A stretch of DNA of 47,446 nucleotides, taken from Pseudomonas sp. PA15(2017) (GTDB lineage Bacteria; Pseudomonadota; Gammaproteobacteria; Pseudomonadales; Pseudomonadaceae). Under the pieces are notes generated by a model, which saw only the letters and a program-made list of their open reading frames with translations, did not search any database and was not told the DNA's origin. The DNA lies in contig NZ_MSXV01000055.1 in NCBI RefSeq assembly GCF_001945395.1, positions 61,077 to 108,522 of the forward strand, written 5' to 3'. This document shows, in pieces, positions 1 through 9,013 of this stretch. The position numbers and the translations under genes were made by a program. Position 1 is the stretch's first letter; each line of letters starts with the position of its first letter.

Positions 1-28
1 GCTGAACGCGTAAAAACAAGAGCCCGGC

Positions 29-237
29 CTTAGTGCCTGTTCAACGTCTTGTATCCGCATGAAGAGGCAACTACAAGGCAGAAGCAGCCGTTCGCTGATC
101 CACTGTGGGAGCGGGCCATGCGCGCGAAAAATCGCCGGCATGGCCCGCTCCCACAAATACTCCACCAATGGCCGCTCCCGCCACTTAGCCGCCAAAGTCG
201 ACGAGCCTGGGCTTAAAGATTATGAACAGGTTCTTAG
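29..237. repeat. Composite REP-like repeat with terminal inverted repeats
   Basis: The core at 105-156 is a REP-like hairpin with arms starting GTGGGAGCGGGCCATG and ending CATGGCCCGCTCCCAC. A 63-nt tail (172-234) recurs at 18955-19017 with only three mismatches. The outer ends at 29-50 and 216-237 are imperfect inverted repeats of each other, about 16 of 22 positions (CTTAGTGCCTGTTCA and its complement). This suggests a non-autonomous, MITE-like unit lying just 3' of the minus-strand EAL gene. The outer boundaries are inference; the hairpin and the shared tail are seen directly. No convincing gene lies in 1-254. Confidence 0.6.
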
Positions 238-254
238 CGCCGGGCTTCTTCGTT

Positions 255-1799
255 CTATGCCGTCGGTGGGGTGCGCAGCGTATCGAACAGCGGGGCGGCG
301 GGCATCGGTCTGGCGAAGTGAAAGCCTTGCAGGTAGCGCACCCCACGCTGGGTCAGGTACTGAACCTGTTCGGCGCTTTCCACGCCTTCGGCGACCAGGT
401 CCAGCTGCAGGCGGGTGGCCAGGTCGAGAATGTTGTCGAGCAGGTGCCGGGATAGCGAGTGCGAGTCGATCATCGAGATGAAGCTGCGGTCGATCTTCAG
501 GACGTCGATGCGAAATTCGCGCAGATAGGCCAGGCTCGAATGCCCGGTACCGAAGTCGTCGATGGCGATGCGCACGCCCAGTTGGCGCAGCTCGGCGAAC
601 AGCCGTTCGGTGATCTCGGTAGGGGTGATCATCTGCCGCTCGGTGAGTTCGAGGATCAGGGTGATCTGCCCCGGTGCGAACGCGGCCAGAAAGTCCCGGC
701 ATTCGTCGACCAGGTGTAGATCGTGACATTGCGCAGCGGTGATGTTGATGCCGATATGAAAGCCCCTGGGCAACTGATCGGCGCGCTCGGCGAAATCTTC
801 GCGAATTTGGCGCATCAGCGCGCGGGTCATCGGCACGATCAGCCCCAGGCGCTCGGCCAGGGGAATGAACTGATCGGGTGGCACCAGCCCTTCGCTGGGG
901 TGCTGCCAGCGCATCAGGGTTTCGATGCCATGCCAGCTGCCGGTCCGGGCATCCACCACGGGCTGGTAATAGGGAATGAATTCGTCGGCTTCCAGGGCGC
1001 GTTTCAGCGCCGTGCCGGGAGACGTGGCGCGCAGGCCGAGCCGATAGCTGCCGGCGCCGGCCAGGCAGCCGAGGATCACGAACAGCAGCCATTGCGGCTG
1101 ATAGTGATCCTGCATGTACTGCAGCGTGACGCCGGGCGCGTAGCCGGCGGCGACCCTGAAGGGATAGCGCGAGGAGGCAGCCTGGGTGGCGTATTCGAGC
1201 TCACCGCTGGGTGGCGTGGCGGTGACCCGGCCATCGGCGTAGATCCAGCTCTGGCCGACGGTGATCTGCAGCGACACTTCCTGGCCGTTGATCTGTAGCA
1301 GGTTGATCAGGTGCTGGCCATCGATGCCGATCAACACACCGTGGTTGCCTTCGGCCTGCCGGTAGACCAGCACGGCGCGGTCGGGCGTGACCGCGTTGCC
1401 GGCCATCAGGCGCAGCTGGCCGCGAACGTAGCTGGCGGTGTCTTCGTCGCGTTCATAGGCGCCCATCAGCGACGTACAGTAGATCAGCCCATCCGCTACC
1501 AGGTTGACCGAGCGCGAGAACGGGCTGACGGCCACCTGGCTGCGCAGCGTCTGCGCGACGTTTTCACAGGCTTGCCCGGCCAGTGGCAGCACCACGCCGG
1601 CGGCGCGGGCCGCATCGCCGAGCATGGCGTCGAGCTGCGTGCGGGCATCGGCTGCGCTTTTTGCCGCGCGGCTTTGCAGCAGCGTCGCGGCCTGCCAGTA
1701 CATCAGCGGCATGCCGAGCAGCAGCGGCAACGCCGCGACCGCCAGCGAAGTGCTCAGGCGCCGGGCGCGTCCGCGGGTGCGCAGGGTGGAGAAGGGCAT
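255..1799 (-). CDS. CSS-motif/EAL-domain cyclic-di-GMP phosphodiesterase
   Basis: A 514-residue inner-membrane enzyme predicted to hydrolyse c-di-GMP to pGpG. An N-terminal membrane segment (about residues 18-38) is followed by a periplasmic sensor of the CSS-motif type, with cysteines in ACENV and YCTSL (CTS in place of CSS). A second membrane segment lies near 238-256. The cytoplasmic EAL domain fills the C-terminal half. Its signature is ETLMRW rather than EALxRW, and the other catalytic motifs are intact: INIT, LELTE, DDFGTG, KIDRSF, VAEGVE and the LQGFHFARP end. The family (E. coli PdeC type) senses the periplasmic thiol/disulfide state through the two cysteines. The ATG at 1799 has only a weak ribosome-binding site. 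The gene is divergent from acsA and has no operon partner. Sure of the family; activity is likely but untested. Confidence 0.9.
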   Translation of the reverse strand: MPFSTLRTRGRARRLSTSLAVAALPLLLGMPLMYWQAATLLQSRAAKSAADARTQLDAMLGDAARAAGVVLPLAGQACENVAQTLRSQVAVSPFSRSVNLVADGLIYCTSLMGAYERDEDTASYVRGQLRLMAGNAVTPDRAVLVYRQAEGNHGVLIGIDGQHLINLLQINGQEVSLQITVGQSWIYADGRVTATPPSGELEYATQAASSRYPFRVAAGYAPGVTLQYMQDHYQPQWLLFVILGCLAGAGSYRLGLRATSPGTALKRALEADEFIPYYQPVVDARTGSWHGIETLMRWQHPSEGLVPPDQFIPLAERLGLIVPMTRALMRQIREDFAERADQLPRGFHIGINITAAQCHDLHLVDECRDFLAAFAPGQITLILELTERQMITPTEITERLFAELRQLGVRIAIDDFGTGHSSLAYLREFRIDVLKIDRSFISMIDSHSLSRHLLDNILDLATRLQLDLVAEGVESAEQVQYLTQRGVRYLQGFHFARPMPAAPLFDTLRTPPTA

Positions 1800-2045
1800 G
1801 GCGTTACGGGGTCCAGGGTGGCTGTGCAGAGCTTAGCGAAAGTCGTTTGCCAAGAATGCTCGCTGCGTCTCGCAATTGGCGCCAGGAGGGCGTGTGCTAC
1901 CCATTGGCCGATGAGCCGTTGCCTGATGAAGGGGCTGCGACCAAGGTCTGGCGACGTTAAGACCATGGTCGAATGGTTGAGCAGGGGAGCGATGGTTACA
2001 AATGTGGCCATAGAAGAACAACATTAATAAAACCGAGGTGATTCA

Positions 2046-4007
<1,962 letters not shown>

Positions 4008-4028
4008 TCCGGATCGTGCTTTGATACG

Positions 4029-4067
4029 ACGCCCCACGCCGATTGACCGGTGTGGGGCGTTTGTTTT
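4029..4067 (+). terminator. Rho-independent terminator of acsA
   Basis: A 12-bp stem (ACGCCCCACGCC pairing with GGTGTGGGGCGT, one G-T pair) with an 8-nt loop is followed by TTTGTTTTT. It starts about 20 nt after the acsA stop codon. Confidence 0.9.
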
Positions 4068-4331
4068 TGAGTCGCGTGGATGACTCGGGCGACTGAACCG
4101 ATTGGTCAGAATTGGCTGTTTTCTGTTCTGTCAAGATGCGCGCGCAATTGGTCTCTGGGTTCTGTAATTAGTTGTCGCATCTGGGAAATATCGCCTGCAG
4201 CGCTATCGCTAGAATGCCGCACTTCCGTGCGCCGCCCGCAGCCCTGCGCTACGCTGGCGACGTCACCCTTCCATGGCCCGGCTTACCCGCCTTGCGGCCA
4301 GTGAAACCCCATCCCTGTCAGGAGTTTCCCC

Positions 4332-5111
4332 ATGAAGAAGATCGCACTGCTCGGCGCGCTGGCACTATCCCTGCTGTCGCCGCTGACCATGGCCCAGGAG
4401 GCCAAGGCGCTGCGCATCGGTATCGAAGCGGCTTACCCGCCATTCGCCTACAAGACTCCCGACGGCAACATCACCGGCTTCGACTACGACATCGGCGTGG
4501 CCCTGTGTGAAGAAATGAAGGTCGAGTGCAAGTGGATCGAGCAGGAGTTCGACGGCCTGATCCCGGCGCTGAAAGTGCGCAAGTTCGACGCCGTGCTGTC
4601 GTCGATGTCGATCACCGAAGAGCGCAAGCGCGCCGTGGATTTCACCGGCAAGTACTACGCCACGCCTGCCAAGCTGGCGATGAAGAGCGGCGCGGTGATG
4701 AACGACGTGACCACCGACCTCAAGGGCAAGAAGATCGGCGTACAGCGCTCCTCCGTGTATGACCGCTACGCCACCGACGTCTTCGCGCCGGCCGGCGCCG
4801 AGATCGTGCGCTACAGCTCGCAGAACGAAGTGTTCCTGGACCTGAGCGCCGGTCGTCTGGATGGCACCATCGCCGACTCGGTGAACATCGAAGACGGCTT
4901 CCTGAAAACCGACGCCGGCAAGGGCTTCGCCTTCGTGGGCCCGGACTTCACCGAGGAGAAGTACTTTGGCGAAGGCCAGGGCATCGCCGTGCGCAAGGGC
5001 GACAAGGCGCTGGCCGAGAAGATCAGCGCCGCGATCCTGGCGATCCGCGCCAACGGCAAGTACAAGGCCATTCAGGACAAGTACTTCAGCTTCGACGTCT
5101 ACGGCAAGTAA
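4332..5111 (+). CDS. aotJ: Arginine/ornithine ABC transporter, periplasmic binding protein
   Basis: 259 residues with a clear signal peptide (MKKIALLGALALSLLSPLTMAQ, cut near residue 22). It belongs to the lysine/arginine/ornithine-histidine family of type II solute-binding proteins. Family motifs include RIGIEAAYPPFAYKTPDG, GFDYDIG and SSMSITEERK. It should capture arginine and ornithine in the periplasm and deliver them to AotQM. The start follows CAGGAG. It is first in an operon with aotQ, aotM, aotP and argR. A 195-bp gap containing two hairpins separates it from aotQ, a usual way to make binding protein in excess over permease. Specificity is inferred from close likeness to the P. aeruginosa Aot system and from the linked argR. 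Confidence 0.93.
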   Translation: MKKIALLGALALSLLSPLTMAQEAKALRIGIEAAYPPFAYKTPDGNITGFDYDIGVALCEEMKVECKWIEQEFDGLIPALKVRKFDAVLSSMSITEERKRAVDFTGKYYATPAKLAMKSGAVMNDVTTDLKGKKIGVQRSSVYDRYATDVFAPAGAEIVRYSSQNEVFLDLSAGRLDGTIADSVNIEDGFLKTDAGKGFAFVGPDFTEEKYFGEGQGIAVRKGDKALAEKISAAILAIRANGKYKAIQDKYFSFDVYGK

Positions 5112-5147
5112 GACCACGATCTGCTGCGCGTCGGCCATGCGGCGTTG

Positions 5148-5181
5148 AACGTCAGGTACGAGATTGTCCTCGCCTGACGTT
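5148..5181 (+). repeat. Hairpin between aotJ and aotQ, part of a repeat-like segment
   Basis: AACGTCAGG (5148-5156) pairs with CCTGACGTT (5173-5181), with an inner CGAG/CTCG. The flanking CTGCGCGTCGGCCATGCGGCGTT resembles the left part of the long palindromic repeat at 41037-41160, so this may be a degenerate copy. Confidence 0.5.
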
Positions 5182-5227
5182 TGCCTGGCATGTCTCCAGC
5201 TGGCGATAGCGTGATTTCTTGTTGGAG

Positions 5228-5262
5228 GTGGCACACGCTGATTTCGGCGTGTGCCACTTTTG
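5228..5262 (+). terminator. Intra-operon hairpin (partial terminator or mRNA stabiliser)
   Basis: An 11-bp perfect stem (GTGGCACACGC and GCGTGTGCCAC, 8-nt loop) is followed by TTTTGCG, 45 nt before aotQ. The T-run is short, so read-through is expected. It probably lowers permease expression relative to aotJ or protects the aotJ mRNA 3' end. Confidence 0.65.
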
Positions 5263-5306
5263 CGTTGCATTTCCGGCGCCTGCGGGCGCACGCATGAGGT
5301 AAGCGG

Positions 5307-5996
5307 ATGCTCAACGGCTACGGCTCGTCCATTATCGAGGGCGCCTGGCTCACCCTGATTCTGGCCTTGACCTCGATGGCGGTGGCGATCGTGCTCGGCC
5401 TGATCGGCGCCGCGTTTCGGCTGTCGCCGGTGCGCTGGCTGGCGGTGCTGGGGGAAACCTATTCGACGGTGATCCGCGGCATTCCCGACCTGGTATTGAT
5501 CCTGCTGATCTTCTACGGCGGCCAGGACATGGTGAACCGGATCGCACCGATGCTCGGCTATGACGACTACATCGACATCAACCCCTTCGTCGCCGGCGTG
5601 TTCACCATGGGCTTCATCTTCGGGGCCTATCTGTCCGAGACCTTCCGCGGCGCCTTCATGGCCATCCCCAAGGGCCAGGCGGAGGCGGGTGCAGCTTATG
5701 GCATGAGCGGCTTTCAGGTGTTCATGCGCATTCTGGTACCGCAGATGATCCGCTTTGCCATTCCGGGCTTCACCAACAACTGGCTGGTGCTCACCAAGGC
5801 CACCGCGCTGATTTCAGTGGTCGGCCTGCAGGACATGATGTTCAAGGCCAAGAGCGCCGCCGACGCCACTCGCGAGCCGTTCACCTTCTACCTGGCGGTG
5901 GCCGGTCTGTACCTGCTGATCACCAGCGTCTCGCTGCTGGCCCTGCGTTATCTGGAAAAACGCTACTCGGTCGGCACCAAGGTTGCCGAACTGTGA
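5307..5996 (+). CDS. aotQ: Arginine/ornithine ABC transporter permease AotQ
   Basis: 229 residues, typical of HisQ-type permeases, with about five membrane helices. The EAA loop that docks the ATPase is recognisable as GAFMAIPKGQAEAGAAYGMS followed by the ILVPQMIRFAIPGFTNNW segment. It forms the membrane channel with AotM. The ATG at 5307 follows a GAGGTAAGCGG stretch. Its stop lies 10 nt before the aotM start, so the two are co-translated. Function is inferred from family, operon position and the linked argR. Confidence 0.93.
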   Translation: MLNGYGSSIIEGAWLTLILALTSMAVAIVLGLIGAAFRLSPVRWLAVLGETYSTVIRGIPDLVLILLIFYGGQDMVNRIAPMLGYDDYIDINPFVAGVFTMGFIFGAYLSETFRGAFMAIPKGQAEAGAAYGMSGFQVFMRILVPQMIRFAIPGFTNNWLVLTKATALISVVGLQDMMFKAKSAADATREPFTFYLAVAGLYLLITSVSLLALRYLEKRYSVGTKVAEL

Positions 5997-6006
5997 GGGC
6001 CGCACG

Positions 6007-6705
6007 ATGATCTTCGATTACACCGTCATCTGGGACAGCCTGCCGCTGTATTTCGGCGGCGTGCTGGTGACCCTGGAGCTGCTGGCCATCGCGCTGTTCT
6101 TCGGCCTGTTGCTGGCCATTCCCCTGGCGCTGATGCGCACCTCACGCTCGCCGTGGGTAAACGGGCCGGCATGGCTGTACACTTACGTGATTCGTGGCAC
6201 GCCGATGCTGGTGCAGCTGTTTCTGGTCTATTACGGCCTGGCCCAGTTCGAGGCGGTGCGCGCGAGCGTGCTGTGGCCGTATCTGTCCAACGCCACCTTC
6301 TGCGCCTGCGTGGCGTTCGCCATCAATACCAGCGCCTACAGCGCCGAGATTCTCGCCGGCAGCCTGAAAGCCACGCCTTACGGCGAGATCGAGGCGGCCA
6401 AGGCCATGGGCATGTCGAGGGCCAAGCTGTACCGCCGCATCCTCCTGCCGTCGGCCTTGCGCCGCGCGCTGCCGCAATACAGCAACGAAGTGATCATGAT
6501 GCTGCACACCACCAGCCTGGCGTCGATCGTCACCCTGATCGACATCACCGGCGCGGCGCGCACCGTCAGCTCCCAGTACTACCTGCCGTTCGAGGCGTTC
6601 ATCACCGCTGGCCTGTTCTACCTATGCCTGACCTTCATCCTGGTGCGCCTGTTCAAACTGGCCGAGCGTCGCTGGCTAGCCTACCTGGCGCCGCGGCGCT
6701 CCTGA
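6007..6705 (+). CDS. aotM: Arginine/ornithine ABC transporter permease AotM
   Basis: 232 residues, the HisM-type partner of AotQ. I chose the ATG at 6007 (MIFDYTVIW) because it matches the known start of the family and avoids an overlap with aotQ; a longer reading from 5983 is possible but unlikely. The EAA loop is AGSLKATPYGEIEAAKAMGM, followed by YRRILLPSALRRALPQYSNE. About five membrane helices are visible. It is followed 29 nt later by aotP. The aotO gene that sits between aotM and aotP in P. aeruginosa is missing here. Confidence 0.93.
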   Translation: MIFDYTVIWDSLPLYFGGVLVTLELLAIALFFGLLLAIPLALMRTSRSPWVNGPAWLYTYVIRGTPMLVQLFLVYYGLAQFEAVRASVLWPYLSNATFCACVAFAINTSAYSAEILAGSLKATPYGEIEAAKAMGMSRAKLYRRILLPSALRRALPQYSNEVIMMLHTTSLASIVTLIDITGAARTVSSQYYLPFEAFITAGLFYLCLTFILVRLFKLAERRWLAYLAPRRS

Positions 6706-6734
6706 GCCCTCGGACTTCTGAAAGAGTGAAAAGC

Positions 6735-7499
6735 ATGTACAAGCTCGAAGTAACGGACCTGCACAAGCGCTACGGCAGCCACGAGGTGCTCAAGGGCGTG
6801 TCGCTGGCGGCCAAGGCCGGTGACGTGATCAGCATCATCGGCTCCAGTGGTTCGGGCAAGAGCACCTTCCTGCGCTGCATCAACCTGCTCGAGCAGCCCC
6901 ACGCCGGGCAGATCCTGCTCAACGGCGAGGCGCTCAAGCTGGTGCCCGGCAAGGACGGCGCCCTGCGCGCCGCCGACGACAAACAGCTGCAGCGCCTGCG
7001 CTCGCGGCTGTCCATGGTGTTTCAGCACTTCAACCTGTGGTCGCACATGAGCGTGCTGGAAAACGTCATGGAAGCGCCGGTGCACGTGCTGGGCATGGCC
7101 AAGGCCGAGGCCCGCGACAAGGCCGAGCACTATTTGCAGAAGGTCGGCGTGGCCCATCGCAAGAGCGCGTATCCCGCCCACATGAGTGGCGGCGAGCAGC
7201 AGCGCGTGGCGATCGCCCGGGCCCTGGCCATGGAGCCGGAGGTGATGCTGTTCGACGAACCGACCTCGGCACTGGACCCCGAAATGGTCGGCGACGTGCT
7301 CAAGGTAATGCGCGGCCTGGCCGACGAAGGGCGTACCATGGTGGTGGTCACCCACGAGATGGGCTTTGCCCGCGAAGTGTCCAATCAACTGCTGTTCCTG
7401 CATCAGGGGCTGGTGGAGGAACGTGGCGACCCGCGCGAGGTGCTGGCCAATCCGCAGTCTCAACGGCTGCAACAGTTCCTCAGCGGCAGCCTCAAGTAG
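6735..7499 (+). CDS. aotP: Arginine/ornithine ABC transporter ATP-binding protein
   Basis: 254 residues, HisP-type ATPase. Walker A is GSSGSGKST (residues 36-44), the Q-loop lies in MVFQHFNLW, the signature is MSGGEQQRVAIARAL, Walker B is VMLFDEPTSALDPE, and the switch histidine is in VVTHEMGFA. It energises uptake through AotQM at the inner face of the membrane. GAGTG lies upstream of the ATG at 6735. The argR start follows 53 nt after its stop, consistent with one transcript. Confidence 0.95.
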   Translation: MYKLEVTDLHKRYGSHEVLKGVSLAAKAGDVISIIGSSGSGKSTFLRCINLLEQPHAGQILLNGEALKLVPGKDGALRAADDKQLQRLRSRLSMVFQHFNLWSHMSVLENVMEAPVHVLGMAKAEARDKAEHYLQKVGVAHRKSAYPAHMSGGEQQRVAIARALAMEPEVMLFDEPTSALDPEMVGDVLKVMRGLADEGRTMVVVTHEMGFAREVSNQLLFLHQGLVEERGDPREVLANPQSQRLQQFLSGSLK

Positions 7500-7552
7500 T
7501 TGGCGTTATCATTCCCGACCTATCACTGCCTTCAGAGCCCAACCTGCCCATC

Positions 7553-8533
7553 ATGACTGCCCCCCGAATCGGCTTCCTGCTTTGGCCCTCCACCAAGCCC
7601 CTGACCCTGGCGCTGGCGGAAGAGGCCTTGAGCGTCGCCCAGCGCGTCCATCCGGAGGTGGTCTACGAGGTGTCGTTCCTGCAGGCCGAGGCGCCCAGCG
7701 AAGGCGCCTGGCGCCTGCCGGGCAGTTCATGGACGGCAGGCCTGGAAGGCTACCGCAAGCTGTTCCTGCTTGCTGACGAGCCGCCGGCCGCCGTGGCGCC
7801 GGCGCTGGCCACTGCGCTCAAGCAGGTAGCGCGCAATGGCTGTTGCCTCGGCGCGGTGGCGGCGGGCGTCTACCCGCTGGCGCAACTGGGGCTGCTCGAT
7901 GGTTATCGGGCATCCGTCCACTGGCGCTGGCAGGACGACTTCGCCGAGCGTTTCCCCAAGGTGATCGCCACCAGCCACCTGTTCGACTGGGACCGTGATC
8001 GCCTCACCGCCTGTGGCGGCATGGCGGTGATGGACATGCTGCTGGCCCTGCTGGCCCGTGACCACGGTGCCGAACTGGCCGGTGCGGTGTCCGAGGAACT
8101 GGTGGTCGAGCGCATCCGCGAAGGTGGCGAGCGCCAGCGCATTCCGCTGCAGAACCGCCTCGGCTCCAGCCACCCCAAGCTGACCCAGGCGGTGCTGCTG
8201 ATGGAGGCCAACATCGAGGAGCCGCTGACCACCGACGAGATCGCTCAGCACGTGTGCGTCTCGCGCCGCCAGCTGGAACGCATCTTCAAGCAATACCTGA
8301 ACCGCGTGCCCAGCCAGTATTACCTGGAGCTGCGCCTGAACAAGGCGCGCCAGTTGCTGATGCAGACCAGCAAGTCGATCATCCAGATCGGCCTGTCCTG
8401 CGGTTTCTCCTCGGGGCCGCATTTCTCCAGCGCCTACCGCAACTTCTTCGGTGCCACGCCGCGTGAAGACCGTAATCAGCGGCGCAGCAACAGCCCCTTC
8501 GAGCTGACCTCAGCGCCTGCCGAGCGCGGCTAG
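7553..8533 (+). CDS. argR: Arginine-responsive AraC-family regulator ArgR
   Basis: 326 residues. Residues 1-190 form a DJ-1/PfpI (GATase1-like) domain beginning with RIGFLLWPSTKPLTLALAEE. The C-terminal 100 or so residues carry the two AraC-type helix-turn-helices: DEIAQHVCVSRRQLERIFKQ, then IIQIGLSCGFSSGPHFSSAY with a TPREDR end. This is the pseudomonad ArgR, unrelated to E. coli ArgR. It activates arginine uptake and the arginine succinyltransferase pathway and represses some biosynthetic genes. Being last in the aot operon fits known autoregulation. The ATG at 7553 (MTAPRIGF) matches the family start; the longer open frame upstream lies inside aotP. Confidence 0.95.
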   Translation: MTAPRIGFLLWPSTKPLTLALAEEALSVAQRVHPEVVYEVSFLQAEAPSEGAWRLPGSSWTAGLEGYRKLFLLADEPPAAVAPALATALKQVARNGCCLGAVAAGVYPLAQLGLLDGYRASVHWRWQDDFAERFPKVIATSHLFDWDRDRLTACGGMAVMDMLLALLARDHGAELAGAVSEELVVERIREGGERQRIPLQNRLGSSHPKLTQAVLLMEANIEEPLTTDEIAQHVCVSRRQLERIFKQYLNRVPSQYYLELRLNKARQLLMQTSKSIIQIGLSCGFSSGPHFSSAYRNFFGATPREDRNQRRSNSPFELTSAPAERG

Positions 8534-8659
8534 GCGAGTGCCTTGATGGTCACCTCACCACGGTGAGACGAGGCATCTACCATTGACGGGATCTCCCGTC
8601 CGTTACCACGGCGCACGTGGCCAAGGCTTCCCGCGCGCAGCATGGTTGTCGCCGCGCCT

Positions 8660-9013
8660 TCAAGCGCACGGCGGCAGTACCATGATCGGCAGGGCGATGA
8701 ACGCCACCGCAATGGCCGCGATCAGGTGCCCGCCCGCCGAGACACTGGCCACGAAGCGCTCGCGCTCGTTGCAACCGGGGCGTTTTGCAGCCCGGTGGAA
8801 CAGCCGTGCCAGGACCAGCAGCAGGCCTGCGGTCAGCAACGAGAGTAGCGCCAGGGCCAGGTTCAGCCAGGTCCACGGGCCGTCTTCCAGAGGCGGCGGC
8901 GCTACCGAGCAGCCGACGCCCTGGCCGCCATACAGGGCCACGAACCACAGGCTCCAGATGCTCAGCCCGCCGGCGATATGGACCGGGTTGTAGAGCGAAC
9001 GCAGGCTTTGCAT
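8660..9013 (-). CDS. Small membrane protein of the caa3-type oxidase operon
   Basis: 117 residues with about three hydrophobic segments (near 14-30, 49-70 and 93-112). I do not recognise a named family. Its ATG overlaps the stop codon of the subunit I/III gene (ATGA), so the two are translationally coupled. That makes an oxidase accessory role or small-subunit role likely, but this is inference from position. The internal start at 9013 (MQSLRSLYNPVHIAGG) is preferred over longer readings that run back into the upstream gene. Cysteines occur at GCSVAPP, GCNERE and near the C-terminus, with no clear metal motif. Confidence 0.75.
   Translation of the reverse strand: MQSLRSLYNPVHIAGGLSIWSLWFVALYGGQGVGCSVAPPPLEDGPWTWLNLALALLSLLTAGLLLVLARLFHRAAKRPGCNERERFVASVSAGGHLIAAIAVAFIALPIMVLPPCA

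Noticed and set aside
4172..4215. A TTGTCG ... TAGAAT promoter for aotJ
   Set aside because: The TAGAAT at 4210 is a fair -10 but the spacing to TTGTCG is 32 bp and no other -35 fits.
8585..8600. Short perfect palindrome GACGGGATCTCCCGTC between argR and the oxidase operon
   Set aside because: Two-base loop and no T-run; could be a protein site or chance, too little support for a feature.
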